A DNA stretch of 64,000 bases from contig BDSL01000117.1 of NCBI GenBank assembly GCA_003116995.1, forward strand, positions 234,658 to 298,657. Reading direction: 5' to 3'. Below are positions 19,996 through 30,299 of this stretch, piece by piece. A program made the translations under genes and the position numbers. The DNA comes from Yamagishiella unicocca. Lineage: Eukaryota; Chlorophyta; Chlorophyceae; Chlamydomonadales; Volvocaceae. The notes under the pieces were generated by a model, which saw nothing but the letters and a program-made list of their open reading frames with translations, had not been told where the DNA came from and did no database searches. How positions within the stretch are numbered: position 1 is the first letter of the stretch; every line of letters begins with the position of its first letter.

Positions 19996-21470
19996 TGTCA
20001 CGCCATCTCGTGTGCTTGCCATATTGTTGTTGTAATCGTTACAGTGGGCTCCAGACCTGAAAAGGTAGAGCCATCGGGCGCATCGCCTGACACTGAAAAA
20101 GACAAGGAAAGCTGAGAAAACCGACGGTTCCGAAAGACAAACCACCCAGAGCCTCACAACCGAGAGCCCAGAGGAAACAGCAAGCACCAATACACAGGGG
20201 GAGGTTGCGCTGATGGCTCCCCTGCACATGGCCACATGCATCCCAAGCAGACCCCCGAATGGAGAGACAGCAGCACGCCTCGGCAACACAATCGGATAAC
20301 TCCCCCCCCAAGATCCCGAAAACGTCCCACACCCGAAACGGGCCGATGCCCATAGCGAGACGGGAAGAAACAATGGTACTTAATACCATCAACCAGTTGA
20401 GGTCAACACCAACAGCAGTCTCTAGAAAAAGGCAGACCGGCAACACGCCCGAATGGCTGAGCCGTGGCGCAACCTTCGCCTGCAATACGGAAACCACTTC
20501 AGTATGCAACGCCAGGTAGCTTTGCAGGACTTGCGTAGGCTGCGTACTGGCACCGGCTGCGGCATGCGCGAGAGACACCAGAGCCGACGAAGCTGTGTCG
20601 GCGAAAGCTACCAGAGTCCAGAGAAATGCTGAAAGAAGACCACAAAGTAGGATACAGCCCGCAGGACTGATCAGGTAGAGCGACGACCGAAGCCGCCGCT
20701 GAGAGGCCATCATTGGCGAAGTTGATACTTCGCAACGAAGGGCGTGGGTGACCACCAGGCTAGCTGGACAGCCACAGGATACTCAGCGCAGGCACTCTGC
20801 AAAGCCACCGTGACGAGCCAGTATGGCCGCGGCGAGCGAAGGTGTGAACCAGATTGCTGCGAGCTGGATGGGATCCGACCGGTGCCGAAAGTTCCCGGGC
20901 GATGCGGGAGCTCCTCCTCCACGTACCAGACGACACCGCCATTCCATCCTCCTGAACTCCCATCTAGACGACCGGCAACAGCAAGCAGCTCCCATCTGGC
21001 CCCATGCACCGACGCTCGCGCGCCCCCTAAGGGGTCACGTGGTGCGAGTTTCCGCAGTATGAGTATGAGTATGCTAATGTACTAAAAACCGCGATTGCGC
21101 CTAGTGCGCCATATTGTGTGGTGAACGCGCTATTTGAGGCTTTTCGAGTACTGTTTGTGAGTACCGGGGGTTCGGCTGCGCTAGGCGTGACCTGTGCGGG
21201 CTCCCCTGGAGCGTTGAGACTGGCGATAAGGCCAGCATCAGTGCGAGACCAGTTATCTGCGTCTCGCACTCTGTGGTGTACAGACACTGAGTAGCATACA
21301 GAACGCAGAACCGGTTGAGGAGTCGTGAAGTCCTATTTGTAACCTTTCGCGTCGCGAATCTGTGAACCCCGGACGCCCTTACCTGGAGGCAGCTGAGGCT
21401 AGCCGGTCCTACCTAGGGTGCGTAGTCTTTCCCACGTCAGCTATACAGCACCACGTTAGTTGGCGTGACA
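19996..21470. mobile_element. Candidate DNA transposon with short TIRs and AGCA target duplication
   Basis: Present only in module 1. Its left end TGTCACGCCA and right end (reverse complement TGTCACGCCA) form 10-bp inverted repeats, and AGCA flanks both sides (19,992-19,995 and 21,471-21,474). The flanking module sequence (GGATGAGAGGGTCAGC) occurs on both sides. Inside, a minus-strand frame (20,039-20,755) is hydrophobic but matches no transposase I recognise, so the element looks non-autonomous. The repeats are short, so chance is possible. Confidence 0.45.
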
Positions 21471-21474
21471 AGCA

Positions 21475-23086
21475 ACCAACATCGTCCCTCCACCCTCCGC
21501 ACAAGTCGCCAGTTGGCAAAGTGTCGAGCTGGGTGGGGATGAGAGGGTCAGCGGGGAGTGCGGTGATGCCCGTACTGTGGTCGGGGACTAGGGCTACCGT
21601 AGAGAGCTGCTGTTGGGATCCGCGGCTCGGACGGATAGCTTCAAAGTTAGGATCCGGCATATGAACCACAACGCGTGATGTGCGGTATGATGCTTAGCAG
21701 CATCACGAGCGGCTTTCCCTCGTACGCCTCGGCCCAAGTAACCGACAACTGCCGGCAGTTGTGCGCCTTTCCATACCGTAACCCGGATCTTGCATTGCTT
21801 CAGCCATTCGCCGGCGTTCAAGTCCAATGAACAGAGTTGCTAAGGGGGGGGGAATTTCCGTGCGCTTCACACAGCGGACTGCCCCACCGGCTGCCAGCCC
21901 CGTCATCCAGTGCTGCCACCCAGCCCGCCCGTGTGCAGGCTGGCGGGTTGCGCAGCATATAGGTCGTTCATCGTCAGAGAGAGCGTTGTTGAGGACAGCA
22001 CGCTGTTGGAGGGTGACACCAGGTAGGAGACACTCCTGGGTGGAACGCTTCGGCACGCTTATGCATGGCTCGCATGCCAGCCTATCTAAATGCCGGACTT
22101 GGAATGATCCACATGTCGATACTGGGGGCAGCGCGCCCTGGTCAGCGGAGGTCTATGAAGCCAACCCTGCTGTCGGTGCTCACCCAGATCCACAACGACA
22201 AGATCTTTGGGAACGGTGTTGGGCGTTGGTTGCTGGACTTGAACGATGTGGTAATCATTTTTCTCGCCTCCAGGACCTCCTGTCCAGGCCCCGCCCATAG
22301 CGTCGAGTGACAGAATGCCCAGCATTCTCCCCGGTCTAGTGGTTGCCTACGTACCGTGGACACCTACCCCGCCTACTCCTCAGCCAACCTGCACCACAAG
22401 CCGCGGCACGGCGCATCAGCGGTGGCCCTCAGTGACGGCGGTGTAGGTTATGGCTCGCAGCTGCCGGCTGCACCTCCATCCGCACCACCCACATCCGGTC
22501 ACACGGTTCCATGGGCCCGCCTCCAGGTGTGCCTGCTCCGTGGTCGCATCCCCCACACGCGACTCCTGGCACGCCGCACTGGGTGCACTTGGCAACCTAC
22601 CCGGCCGGCAGAGTGGCGTCCACCAGCGGCAAACTCACATCGCCAGTGCCATGCGGCGCCGATGTCCTCCTATCAACGCCAAACGTCCTCCTAGTAGCTA
22701 CAAATGACCACTGTTTGCCATTGAGTTTCAACATTATTGACGAAGTGCATCCCTCACTTTTGAAGTATGAACATCTCATCGAAGTACGGTACACGGGCAT
22801 TTGCACGACGCTCGCTGTAGACTCGATCTCTGCGCAGCGGCGGCTATTACAAAGTAGATTGTAGAAGTCTACGTATTCGAGTATCGGAGAAACGTGCGAG
22901 CCTATCAATATTACAGCAACCTGGCCTGAGTGCGCCATCACGATTCCTCACTTGCACCCTTGCTACGGTGCACTGGCAAGCTCTTTCAAGGCTGGGTATC
23001 CGCAGGATAACTTGTTCTCCTATGTGCGAGCCTTGGAGGGCAAGGCCCTTGGAAACTTGAGGGCGGACAACCCAAGCTAGCCGGAG
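21475..23086 (+). other. Conserved 5' flank of TPR-B
   Basis: Matches 43,140-44,656 (flank of TPR-C) and 62,100-64,000 (flank of a fourth TPR gene). A stretch near 22,140-22,300 is indel-free across the three copies and open in two frames (ANPAVGAHPDPQ, or VLTQIHNDKIFGNGVGRWLL), ending close to CTCGCCTCCAGGACC. It might be a 5' UTR exon or an upstream gene fragment. No confident product. Confidence 0.4.
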
Positions 23087-24502
23087 ATGGAGGCTCTAAC
23101 TGGCGCTAAGGCACCGTCCGGCGATGGCGCAGCAGCTGCACCAGGGTCTGAGCTCATGGTTTCCTTGTCACTTGAGGAAAACCGAAGTGGCGGCAAGACC
23201 GGCGCGATGGCCCGCCCTGCCACGCACATCTCGAAGGTAAGGGCCCGGCTTGCGCGGCTGGGACAGTACGCGGGTATGGAACAACATGAACAATACCGGT
23301 GATCGTATCCCGTCTTGGCATTGGGCAAACCGTCTGGCTGTGGTCGCGCCTTACGGTCTGCGTAATGGGTACATGCGTCTAGCGCCTTGCGGCCGACCCC
23401 TGCCTCAGTCATGGTGCATACGGTCTCATTTTGCGCTGAGGAACTCGGCTCGGTGCTCAGCCATGAGGTCGACCTTGGTAACCCAGGTGGCTGCTCTGGC
23501 CGGCCCTACCACATTCCCAGGCGACAAGGGAGGAGGCGCCGAGGAGGCGCCACCATGCAAACAAGTATATATGCACCCAGCAGTGTTCATGTAGTGGCTG
23601 AGTGGCAGTAAACAGTACGACTTGGATGACGCAGCAGGGGAAAGCCAAATCGCAGCACTGGCCTCAAACACGTCCCCTGCTCTCCCCCGCCCTCTGTTTG
23701 CTCGCAGGCCGCGGTGTCCCTAGCCTGGCTGCAGCAGTTTGTCAAGGACAACCGGATTCGCGAGCTCGGCCTGAACTCGGGGCAGCTGGTTGGGCAGATC
23801 ATCAAGGCAGTGACGTCTCGCTTCGAGTGCCGCTTCACCGACTGGATGCTGCGAGACACGGACCCGCTGCTGCCACGTGACCCGGAAGTGAGAGCGGCCG
23901 TGTCCCAGGGGCGGCCGTTCTTTTTCATCAGCCACACCTGGTCCCGGCCCTTTGCGGAGACGTTGGACATGGTGGTTAAACACTTTGAGCCTGAGCGGCA
24001 GAAGGCGTGGAGGCGGAAGGACGGCCAGCCGCTGCCGCCCCTGGCTGCCGACGAGGTGTTTGTGTGGTTCGACATGTTTGCCGTGGTGAGTAATGGCGAT
24101 CAGTGGTGCCGTACAGCAATGGTGCGCATGTGCGCAGGTCCCGGGGTAGTGGTCGCACATATTGTGATTAGCATGTGGATCTGGGATCTGACAAATGTTG
24201 TGGTCGCAAGGTCCTGCCAACCAGATCCAACGGAAGTAACTGCCCTGCTGGGTCCAACCGCCCCTCCCGCACCTTTCTGCTCGCTGCCCTCCCAGAACCA
24301 GCACAAGGGAAGTAACAATGACGATTTGTTGGCGCTGTGGGAGGCGGTCCACGACGCGCAGGAGACCCTCATGGTCCTGGACCCGGAAGGTACCCTGCTC
24401 ACCCGCATCTGGTGCCTGTACGAGGCGTGGCAGAGCAGCAAGGCGGGGGGCAACAAGCTGCGGATGCTGTCGTACGGACTCGACTTCGAGAAGCTCGAAA
24501 AG
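23087..24502 (+). CDS. TPR-B exons 1-3: leader plus TIR-like domain
   Basis: Three exons with phase-0 junctions: 23,087-23,236 (ATG start, 50 codons, donor AAG|GTAAGG), 23,708-24,085 (after CTCGCAG; donor GTGAGT) and 24,296-24,502 (after CTCCCAG). Spliced protein reads FFFISHTWSRPFAETLDMVV, then DEVFVWFDMFAVNQHKG across the 2/3 junction, then ETLMVLDPEGTLLTRIWCLY and EAWQSS. This F-I-S-H-x-W, (V/W)-x-D-x-F-A-V-N-Q and R-x-W-C-x-x-E series matches TIR-like/HET-like domains, an alpha/beta fold used in signalling and immune proteins. No NAD-cleaving glutamate can be assigned with confidence. The last donor is GTCGAT, weaker than usual, but it joins KLEK to VFNELDVS of exon 4 in frame. Confidence 0.75.
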
Positions 24503-24734
24503 GTCGATATTGAAGGGCAGGGGGGGCCTAGTGCCAGGGGCTAGGGGGCCGAGTGGAGAGCAGGGGGTTCGGGCATAGTGGCAAAGGAAGGGGGAGGGGG
24601 GACGAAAGGGCTGGCTGTTGACACCACCTCAATGATGATGGCAAGGGGGGGCTGCGGTGAGGGGAGGGAGGGAAGGGGGCGCAGTGAAGGCGGGTTTACC
24701 GTAGTAAGGAGGACATACACGCGCCGTGGGTGGG

Positions 24735-25035
24735 GTGAAGTCGGTGTTATGGGACAGGGTGGGGTCGGTGTTACAGGACAGGGTGGGGTCGGCGTGACGG
24801 GACAGGGTGGGGTCGGTGTTACGGAACAGGGTGGGGTCGGTGTTACGGGACAGGGTGGGGTCGGTGTTACAGGACAGGGTGGGGTCGGTGTTACGGGACA
24901 GGGTGGGGTCGGCGTGACGGGACAGGGTGGGGTCGGTGTTACAGGACAGGGTGGGGTCGGTGTTACGGGACAGGGTGGGGTCGGTGCTACAGGACAGGGT
25001 GGGGTCGGTGTTACAGGACAGGGTGGGGTCGGTGT
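24735..25035. repeat. 24-bp minisatellite in TPR-B intron 3
   Basis: About 12 tandem units of GGTGTTACAGGACAGGGTGG plus GGTC and variants with GGCGTGACGGGAC, directly homologous to the arrays in TPR-A and TPR-C. Confidence 0.9.
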
Positions 25036-25079
25036 TGGGATCAGCGTCACAGGAAAGGGGCGGTCACAGATGCTAAAGA

Positions 25080-25565
25080 CGCTAAATCTCCTGCGTCGAG
25101 ACGACAGGAAGCGAGGACCCCGCGCGACACAAGGAAACGTTTCACGGAACCGGTTTTGGGCGCTAACAGGAGAACTGGGGGAGGCGGTGAGCGATGGGAG
25201 AGCGGACAGCGCGGCACGGTCCCGACCCGCCCGAATACCGACCATAGGATTGCGGACGACGTGAGGAAGCCGGAAATAATCCGATGGGGTCCGCCGGCGT
25301 CCGTGGCAGGAGGCCGAAGCCGCGCCGCACCGCCATGGGGGACCGAAGACCGGGAGAGCCTAGACGCAGGTCCCGGTGCCCCCAGACAAGAACGCAGCGA
25401 CTAGCAAAGAGCGATTAAAGCAGGTGCCCAACCCGGCGGCCGAGCTCACCTGGCCAGGCCCGAGAGCCGGTGGTGATGGCGGTCGACGCGAAGCATGCGG
25501 GCAGGGGGCATCGGCGGGCGTCAGGAACAACACCCATTGGCGGGAGGGCAGGGGTCTAAGCAACG
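25080..25565 (+). mobile_element. Dispersed element, internal and 3' part
   Basis: Begins at CTAAATCTCCTGCGTCGAGA, lacking the CGAGGGAAACCC end. The first about 210 bp match 1,200-1,410, and about 25,310-25,550 match 57,190-57,410 in reverse. Comparison of these copies defines the internal order of the element. No protein-coding frame is supported. Confidence 0.6.
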
Positions 25566-25579
25566 AAAGAGACAGAGGC

Positions 25580-25835
25580 GGGGGCGGTGGGGGTTTGGGG
25601 GATGGGGGCGGCGGTGTGTGGGGGGGTTTGGGGGATGGGGGCGGCGGTGTGTGGGGGGGTTTGGGGGATGGGGGCGGCGGTGTGTGGGGGGGGGTTGGGG
25701 GGCGGGGGCGGCGGTGTGTGTGGGGGGTTTGGGGGATGGGGGCGGCGGTGTGTGTGTGGGGAGTTGGGGGGCGGGGGCGGCGGTGTGTTTGTGGGGGTTT
25801 GGGGGCGGGGGCGGCGGGGGCGGCGGGGGCGGCGG
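25580..25835. repeat. G-rich minisatellite in TPR-B intron 3
   Basis: About seven units of GGTGTGTGGGGGGGTTTGG plus GGGATGGGGGCGGC, equivalent in place to the 2,045-2,310 array of TPR-A. After it, the conserved intron end (TACAATAAAAGGACCGGTAA) leads into exon 4. Confidence 0.85.
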
Positions 25836-26193
25836 GAGCGGGCGGGGGGGGGGCGGCGGGAGCAGGGGGGGGGGCGGTGGCGGCGGGGGTTTCAATAAAA
25901 GGACCGGTAACTGGGAAATGCAGTGGGTGCATAGCCTTCGGACACCTGGACGCGCGCGCATGCTACTGGACTAGGGTGGCCGGCCACACACGCGGACGAC
26001 AGTGGGTGCGGTGAAGAGGAAGAAGGAGCGGGGAGGGGAGAGGGCGGGAGGTGGGAGGGGCAAGGGGGCAGGGGGGGGACGGGAGATTGCATGGAACGGA
26101 AAGGCCAGGGTAGTGGATGTACACCGGACTGTAATCAAGATCACTTGCAACTTACCGCCGGCGGGCGCCTTCCCTTCCTCCCCTCAACCCCAG

Positions 26194-28971
26194 GTCTTTA
26201 ATGAGTTGGACGTTAGCCGTGCTAAGGCCAGTGTGGAGAGCGACCGAGTCCGCATTCTGAATGACATCCGATCCGACGTTGGCGACTTGGACCTCATGAC
26301 CCACCGCCTCAAGAACGCCCTGGTCGCAGGAGCTGTGGCGCAGGTGCCGCCTGCGGAGTCCGAATGGACGGAGGACGTGGGCCGTAAGCTCTACATAGCT
26401 GCACGGCTCAGCCGACTGTATGGGCGGCTGGCTGAGGCGGAACCACTGTACAGGCGGGACCTGGAGGGCAGCGAGCGAGTGCTGGGTGCAGACCACCCAT
26501 CCACACTCGCATCGGTCCACAACCTGGGCTACCTGTTCCAGGCTCAGGGCAAGCTGGCTGAGGCGGAACCTCTGTACAGGCGGGCACTGGAGGGCAAGGA
26601 GCGATTGCTGGGTGCAGACCACCCATCCACACTCACATCGGTCAGCAACCTGGCTGTCCTGTTCCAGGCTCAGGGCAAGCTGGCTGAGGCGGAACCACTG
26701 TTCAGGCGGGCACTGGAGGGCAAGGAGCGAGTGCTGGGTGCAGACCACCCAGACACACTCACATCGGTCAGCAACCTGGCTGTCCTGTTCCAGGCTCAGG
26801 GCAAGCTGGCTGAGGCGGAACCACTGTTCAGGCGGGCACTGGAGGGCAGGCAGCGAGTGCTGGGTGCAGACCACCCATCCACACTCGCATCGGTCCACAA
26901 CCTGGGCCACCTGTTCCAGGCTCAGGGCAAGCTGGCTGAGGCGGAACCTCTGTACAGGCGGGCACTGGAGGGCAAGGAGCGAGTGCTGGGTGCAGACCAC
27001 CCATCCACACTCACATCGGTCAGCAACCTGGCTGGCCTGTTCCAGGCTCAGGGCAAGCTGGCTGAGGCGGAACCTCTGTACAGGCGGGGCCTGGAGGGCA
27101 GCGAGCGAGTGCTGGGTGCAGACCACCCAGACACACTCGTGTCGGTCAGCAACCTGGCTGGCCTGTTCCAGGCTCAGGGCAAGCTGGCTGAGGCGGAACC
27201 TCTGTACAGGCGGGGCCTGGAGGGCAGCGAGCGAGTGCTGGGTGCAGACCACCCATCCACACTCACATCGGTCAGCAACCTGGGCCACCTGTTCCAGGCT
27301 CAGGGCAAGCTGGCTGAGGCGGAACCTCTGTACAGGCGGGACCTGGAGGGCAGCGAGCGAGTGCTGGGTGCAGACCACCCAGACACACTCGCATCGGTCA
27401 GCAACCTGGCTGGCCTGTTTGAGGCTCAGGGCAAGCTGGCTGAGGCGGAACCTCTGTACAGGCGGGCACTGGAGGGCTACGAGCGAGTGCTGGGTGCAGA
27501 CCACCCAGACACACTCGTGTCGGTCAGCAACCTGGCTGGCCTGTTCCAGGCTCAGGGCAAGCTGGCTGAGGCGGAACCTCTGTACAGGTGGGCACTGGAG
27601 GGCGAGGAGCGAGTGCTGGGTGCAGATCACCCAGACACACTCACATCGGTCAGCAACCTGGCTGGCCTGTTCCAGGCTCAGGGCAAGCTGGCTGAGGCGG
27701 AACCTCTGTACAGGCGGGCACTGGAAGGCAGGCAGGGAGTGTTGGGTGCAGACCACCCAGACACACTCACATCGGTCAGCAACCTGGCTGGCCTGTTCCA
27801 GGCTCAGGGCAAGCTGGCTGAGGCGGAACCACTGTACAGGCGGGCACTGGAGGGCAGCGAGCGAGTGCTGGGTGCAGACCACCCAGACACACTCGCATCG
27901 GTCAGCAACCTGGCTGGCCTGTTTGAGGCTCAGGGCAAGCTGGCTGAGGCGGAACCTCTGTACAGGCGGGCACTGGAGGGCTACGAGCGAGTGCTGGGTG
28001 CAGACCACCCAGACACACTCGTGTCGGTCAGCAACCTGGCTGGCCTGTTCCAGGCTCAGGGCAAGCTGGCTGAGGCGGAACCTCTGTACAGGTGGGCACT
28101 GGAGGGCGAGGAGCGAGTGCTGGGTGCAGACCACCCATCCACACTCACGTCGGTCAGCTGCCTGGGCTACCTGTTCAAGGCTCAGGGCAAGCTGGCTGAG
28201 GCGGAACCTCTGTACAGGCGGGCACTGGAGGGCAAGGAGCGAGTGCTGGGTGCAGACCACCCATCCACACTCACATCGGTCAGCAACCTGGCTGGCCTGT
28301 TCCAGGCTCAGGGCAAGCTGGCTGAGGCGGAACCTCTGTACAGGCGGGACCTGGAGGGCAGCGAGCGAGTGCTGGGTGCAGACCACCCAGACACACTCGC
28401 ATCGGTCAGCAACCTGGCTGGCCTGTTTGAGGCTCAGGGCAAGCTGGCTGAGGCGGAACCTCTGTACAGGCGGGCACTGGAGGGCTACGAGCGAGTGCTG
28501 GGTGCAGACCACCCAGACACACTCGTGTCGGTCAGCAACCTGGCTGGCCTGTTCCAGGCTCAGGGCAAGCTGGCTGAGGCGGAACCTCTGTACAGGCGGG
28601 ACCTGGAGGGCTACGAGCGAGTGCTGGGTGCAGACCACCCAGACACACTCACATCGGTCAGCAACCTGGCTGGCCTGTTCCAGGCTCAGGGCAAGCTGGC
28701 TGAGGCGGAACCTCTGTACAGGCGGGCACTGGAAGGCAGGCAGGGAGTGTTGGGTGCAGACCACCCAGACACACTCACATCGGTCAGCAACCTGGCTGGC
28801 CTGTTCCAGGCTCAGGGCAAGCTGGCTGAGGCGGAACCACTGTACAGGCGGGCACTGGAGGGCAGGCAGCGAGTGCTGGGTGCAGACCACCCAGACACAC
28901 TCACATCGGTCAGCAACCTGGCTGGCCTGTTCCAGGCTCAGGGCAAGCTGGCTGAGGCGGAACCATTCTAG
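26194..28971 (+). CDS. TPR-B exon 4: linker and 20 TPRs
   Basis: Exon 4 starts after CTCAACCCCAG. It encodes 925 residues: a linker (VFNELDVSRAKASVESDRV, then LMTHRLKNALVAGAVAQVP) followed by 20 tandem 42-residue TPRs ending AEAEPF and TAG. With exons 1-3 the product is about 1,170 residues with no stop or frameshift, making this the only copy in the window that looks intact. Consensus QAQGKLAEAEPLYRRALEG, RQRVLGADHPDTLTSVSNL has the alternating small/aromatic residues of kinesin-light-chain TPRs. Such arrays bind peptides or partner proteins; the partner here is unknown. Variation between units is concentrated at a few positions (RQR/KER/SER/YER; FQ/FE/FK; VSNL/VHNL), which could tune binding. 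Confidence 0.9.
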   Translation, partial: VFNELDVSRAKASVESDRVRILNDIRSDVGDLDLMTHRLKNALVAGAVAQVPPAESEWTEDVGRKLYIAARLSRLYGRLAEAEPLYRRDLEGSERVLGADHPSTLASVHNLGYLFQAQGKLAEAEPLYRRALEGKERLLGADHPSTLTSVSNLAVLFQAQGKLAEAEPLFRRALEGKERVLGADHPDTLTSVSNLAVLFQAQGKLAEAEPLFRRALEGRQRVLGADHPSTLASVHNLGHLFQAQGKLAEAEPLYRRALEGKERVLGADHPSTLTSVSNLAGLFQAQGKLAEAEPLYRRGLEGSERVLGADHPDTLVSVSNLAGLFQAQGKLAEAEPLYRRGLEGSERVLGADHPSTLTSVSNLGHLFQAQGKLAEAEPLYRRDLEGSERVLGADHPDTLASVSNLAGLFEAQGKLAEAEPLYRRALEGYERVLGADHPDTLVSVSNLAGLFQAQGKLAEAEPLYRWALEGEERVLGADHPDTLTSVSNLAGLFQAQGKLAEAEPLYRRALEGRQGVLGADHPDTLTSVSNLAGLFQAQGKLAEAEPLYRRALEGSERVLGADHPDTLASVSNLAGLFEAQGKLAEAEPLYRRALEGYERVLGADHPDTLVSVSNLAGLFQAQGKLAEAEPLYRWALEGEERVLGADHPSTLTSVSCLGYLFKAQGKLAEAEPLYRRALEGKERVLGADHPSTLTSVSNLAGLFQAQGKLAEAEPLYRRDLEGSERVLGADHPDTLASVSNLAGLFEAQGKLAEAEPLYRRALEGYERVLGADHPDTLVSVSNLAGLFQAQGKLAEAEPLYRRDLEGYERVLGADHPDTLTSVSNLAGLFQAQGKLAEAEPLYRRALEGRQGVLGADHPDTLTSVSNLAGLFQAQGKLAEAEPLYRRALEGRQRVLGADHPDTLTSVSNLAGLFQAQGKLAEAEPF
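27361..28872 (+). repeat. Higher-order repeat of four TPRs (504 bp period)
   Basis: The unit with GTTTGAGGCTCAGG recurs with exactly 504-bp spacing (GTGCTG starts at 27,361, 27,865 and 28,369). The neighbouring YERV and AGLFQAQ units recur in the same order, with one set altered by a VSCLGYLFKAQ unit. The period equals four 126-bp TPR units and differs from the six-unit period in TPR-A, so the arrays expanded independently. Confidence 0.8.
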
Positions 28972-28994
28972 GACCTTCCCGGCCATAGCAGCCC

Positions 28995-30010
28995 GCGGTG
29001 TGTGTGGGGGGGGTTGGGGGGCGGCGGTGTGTGTGTGGGGGGGGTGGGGCCGGGGGCGGCGGTGTGTGTGGGGAGGGTTTTGGGGCCGGGGGCGGCGGTG
29101 TGTGGGGGGGTGTTTGGGGCCGGGGGCGGCGGTGTGTGCGGGGGGTGTTTGGGGCCGGGGGCGGCGGTGTGTGTGTGGGGGGGGTTGGGGCCGGGGGCGG
29201 CGGTGTGTGTGGGGGGGGTTTGGGGCCGGGGGCGGCGGTGTGTGTGGGGAGGGTTTTGGGGCCGGGGGCGGCGGTGTGCGGGGGGGTGTTTGGGGCGGGG
29301 GGCGGCGGTGTGTGTGGGGGGGGGTTGGGGCCGGGGGCGGCGGTGTGTGTGGGGGGGTTTTGGGCCGGGGGCAGCGGTGTGTCTGGGGGGGGTTTGGGGC
29401 CGGGGGCGGCAGTGTGTGTGCGGGGGGTTGGGGCCGGGGGCGGCGGTGTGTGTGTGGGGGGGTTGGGGCGGGGGCGGCGGTGTGTGGGGGGGGTTTGGGG
29501 CCGGGGGCGGCGCTGTGTGTGTGGGGGTTTTGGGGCCGGGGGCGGCGGTGTGTGGGGGGGGGTTTGGGGCCGGGGGCGGCGGTGTGTGTGGGGGGTTTTG
29601 GGGCTGGGGTCGGCGGTGTGTGTGGGGGGGGTTTTGGGGCCGAGGGCGGCGGTGTGTGTGTGGGGAGGGGGTTGGGGGGCGGGGGCAGCGGTGTGTGGGG
29701 GGGGGGTTGGGGCCGGGGGCGGCGGTGTGTGTGGGGGGGGGGTTGGGGGGCGGGGGCGGCGCTGTGTGTGGGGGGGGGGGGTTTGGGGCCGGGGTCGGCG
29801 GTGTGTGGGGGGGGATTTGGGGGGCGGGGGCGGCGCTGTGTTTGTGGGGGGGTTTGGGGCCGGGGGCGGCGGTGTGTGGGGGGGGGGGTTTGGGGCCGGG
29901 GTCGGCGGTGTGGGGGGGGGATTTGGGGGGCGGGGGCGGCGCTGTGTTTGTGGGGGGATTGTGGGGCGGGGGCGGCGCTGTGTGTGGGGGGGGGGTCGGG
30001 GGGGGCCGGC
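28995..30010. repeat. Large G-rich minisatellite downstream of TPR-B
   Basis: About 29-30 units of roughly 33 bp combining GTGTGTGGGGGGGTTTTGG and GGCCGGGGGCGGCG. It is the longest array of this family in the window; TPR-A has about eight units and TPR-C about six. Plus-strand G runs of 4-9 are separated by short loops. Confidence 0.9.
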
Positions 30011-30123
30011 GTCAGCGGGGGTTACAATAAAAGGGCCGGTAACGGGGAAATAGCCTTCTGACACCAGGACGCGTGCACATGCTACTGGTGATGTGGGAGG
30101 GGCAAGGGGGAGCGGGGAGGGGA

Positions 30124-30250
30124 GGCTACCTGTTCAAGGCTCAGGGCAAGCTGGCTGAGGCGGGCACTGGAGGGCAGCGAGCACCACCACTGCTCTCTCC
30201 CCCACGCTTCCAGGACCTTCCCGGCCATAGCAGCCCGCTGTTCGCTGGCA
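30124..30250 (+). pseudogene. TPR relic and exon-like sequence after the array
   Basis: GGCTACCTGTTCAAGGCTC and GGGCAAGCTGGCTGAGGCG are from a TPR unit with an internal deletion, followed by CCACGCTTCCAGGACCTTCC. The GACCTTCCCGGCCATAGCAG sequence also follows the stop of every TPR array. So the array end (CCATTCTAG) replaced an original acceptor-like CGCTTCCAG. Identical in TPR-C at 48,465-48,600. Confidence 0.6.
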
Positions 30251-30299
30251 GGTGGGGAAGGATGATGGACGTGGGATGGGGGGCACTGCATGGACCCTC

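Noticed and set aside
26420..30061. A 1,213-codon second plus-strand frame through TPR-B and the G-rich array
   Set aside because: A shifted reading of the same repeats continuing into minisatellite; composition (Trp/Cys/His-rich, then Gly-rich) is not protein-like.
28910..30064. Proline-rich minus-strand ORF resembling a hydroxyproline-rich cell-wall protein
   Set aside because: Antisense of the G-rich minisatellite; no signal peptide or conserved domain, and array length differs freely between modules.
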